This document shows positions 63,845 to 64,000 of a DNA stretch of 64,000 nt, one piece after another (position 1 is the stretch's first letter; each line of letters starts with the position of its first letter). The notes beneath the pieces were generated by a model that had not been told where the DNA came from, did no database searches, and saw only the letters and a list, made by a program, of their open reading frames with translations. This DNA comes from Siphonodentalium dalli (lineage: Eukaryota > Mollusca > Scaphopoda > Gadilida > Siphonodentaliidae). The DNA is taken from positions 85,272,958-85,336,957 of the forward strand of contig CP136069.1 of the NCBI GenBank assembly GCA_032622095.1. The letters are read 5' to 3'. The position numbers and the translations under genes are program-made.

Positions 63845-63960
63845 ATAGTATAGCTGTTTGCAGCCAATCAGAATGCGAGAAAGTCACGTGAGATATAATA
63901 TCGTAAAATAGTATAGCAGTGTGCAGCCAATCAGAATGCGAGAAAGTCACATGAGATATC
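63845..63960 (+). repeat. Short tandem duplication (about 63-bp offset)
   Basis: atagtatagctgtttgcagc with its continuation caatcagaatgcgagaaagt occurs at 63845 and again at 63908 with two or three substitutions. Non-coding. Confidence 0.85.
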
Positions 63961-64000
63961 TCATATATATTTTGAAGACCTCTGTTTGTCTGTCTGTCCT

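Larger units (their letters stand above)
62629..64000. other. Intron 22 (part), with duplications
   Basis: It contains a duplication pair (62645-63103 and 63218-63793), a palindromic insertion in the second copy and a short tandem duplication at 63845-63960. No further exon was found before the edge. Confidence 0.65.

Noticed and set aside
1-64000. tRNA, rRNA or other structured RNA genes
   Set aside because: No cloverleaf, conserved box or rRNA segment could be recognised; the strong hairpins belong to inverted-repeat transposons.

Overview
The window is a piece of an animal nuclear genome: AT-rich, with GT-AG introns, many short transposon-like repeats, and a single multi-exon gene on the + strand that enters from the left and leaves on the right. 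The encoded domains (VWD-C8-TIL assembly, then LDL-receptor class A repeats) and the dense load of small inverted-repeat transposons suggest an invertebrate, most likely a non-vertebrate deuterostome (hemichordate, echinoderm or cephalochordate). That placement is an inference from gene type and general appearance; the sequence does not prove it.

The gene. I can join 22 exons from 737 to 62628 and every exon-exon junction agrees in phase. In order they encode: the end of a TIL/E-prime module (737-1662); a von Willebrand factor D domain (4328-6504); a C8 domain (8899-14023); a TIL domain and a VWC-like E-prime module (15037-22650); five LDLa repeats (22606-28394); a 329-residue Thr/Pro mucin exon (31684-32670); an unrecognised two-exon module bounded by cysteines with a beta-sandwich look (34460-36934); LDLa 6 and 7 (43096-44868); a single 6,669-bp exon that encodes about 2,180 residues of nearly pure Thr/Pro mucin repeat and, in the same exon, LDLa 8 (53378-60046); LDLa 9 (60348-60485); and two 16-codon Pro-rich linker exons (60739-60786, 62581-62628). 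The order VWD-C8-TIL followed by LDLa repeats is that of SCO-spondin, the large secreted protein of Reissner's fibre; the two mucin stretches are not part of the vertebrate protein. I call it a SCO-spondin-like/mucin-like secreted glycoprotein. The signal peptide, the earlier D assemblies and the C-terminus lie outside the window.

The rest is intron, filled with repeats: a broken LINE reverse transcriptase at the left edge; minisatellites at 1032-1428 and 9345-9586; several TTAA-flanked MITEs (3854, 13076, 27701, 30398, 33966, 37055); a hAT-like element with a perfect 8-bp target duplication (28915-30067); two elements with CAGGGG termini (37787, 49860), one of which has a related empty site inside the window; a 3.8-kb structure with about 985-bp inverted arms (15966-19802); a TA-flanked mariner-like MITE (51692); and a 68-bp palindromic cassette that recurs in elements with different termini. 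No RNA gene, CRISPR array, promoter or polyadenylation site could be supported, and no second protein-coding gene is convincing.

How it works together (inference): the D/C8/TIL/E-prime block would serve disulphide-linked assembly, the LDLa repeats ligand and calcium binding, and the mucin rods would act as long, stiff, heavily O-glycosylated spacers between binding modules of an extracellular fibre or gel.
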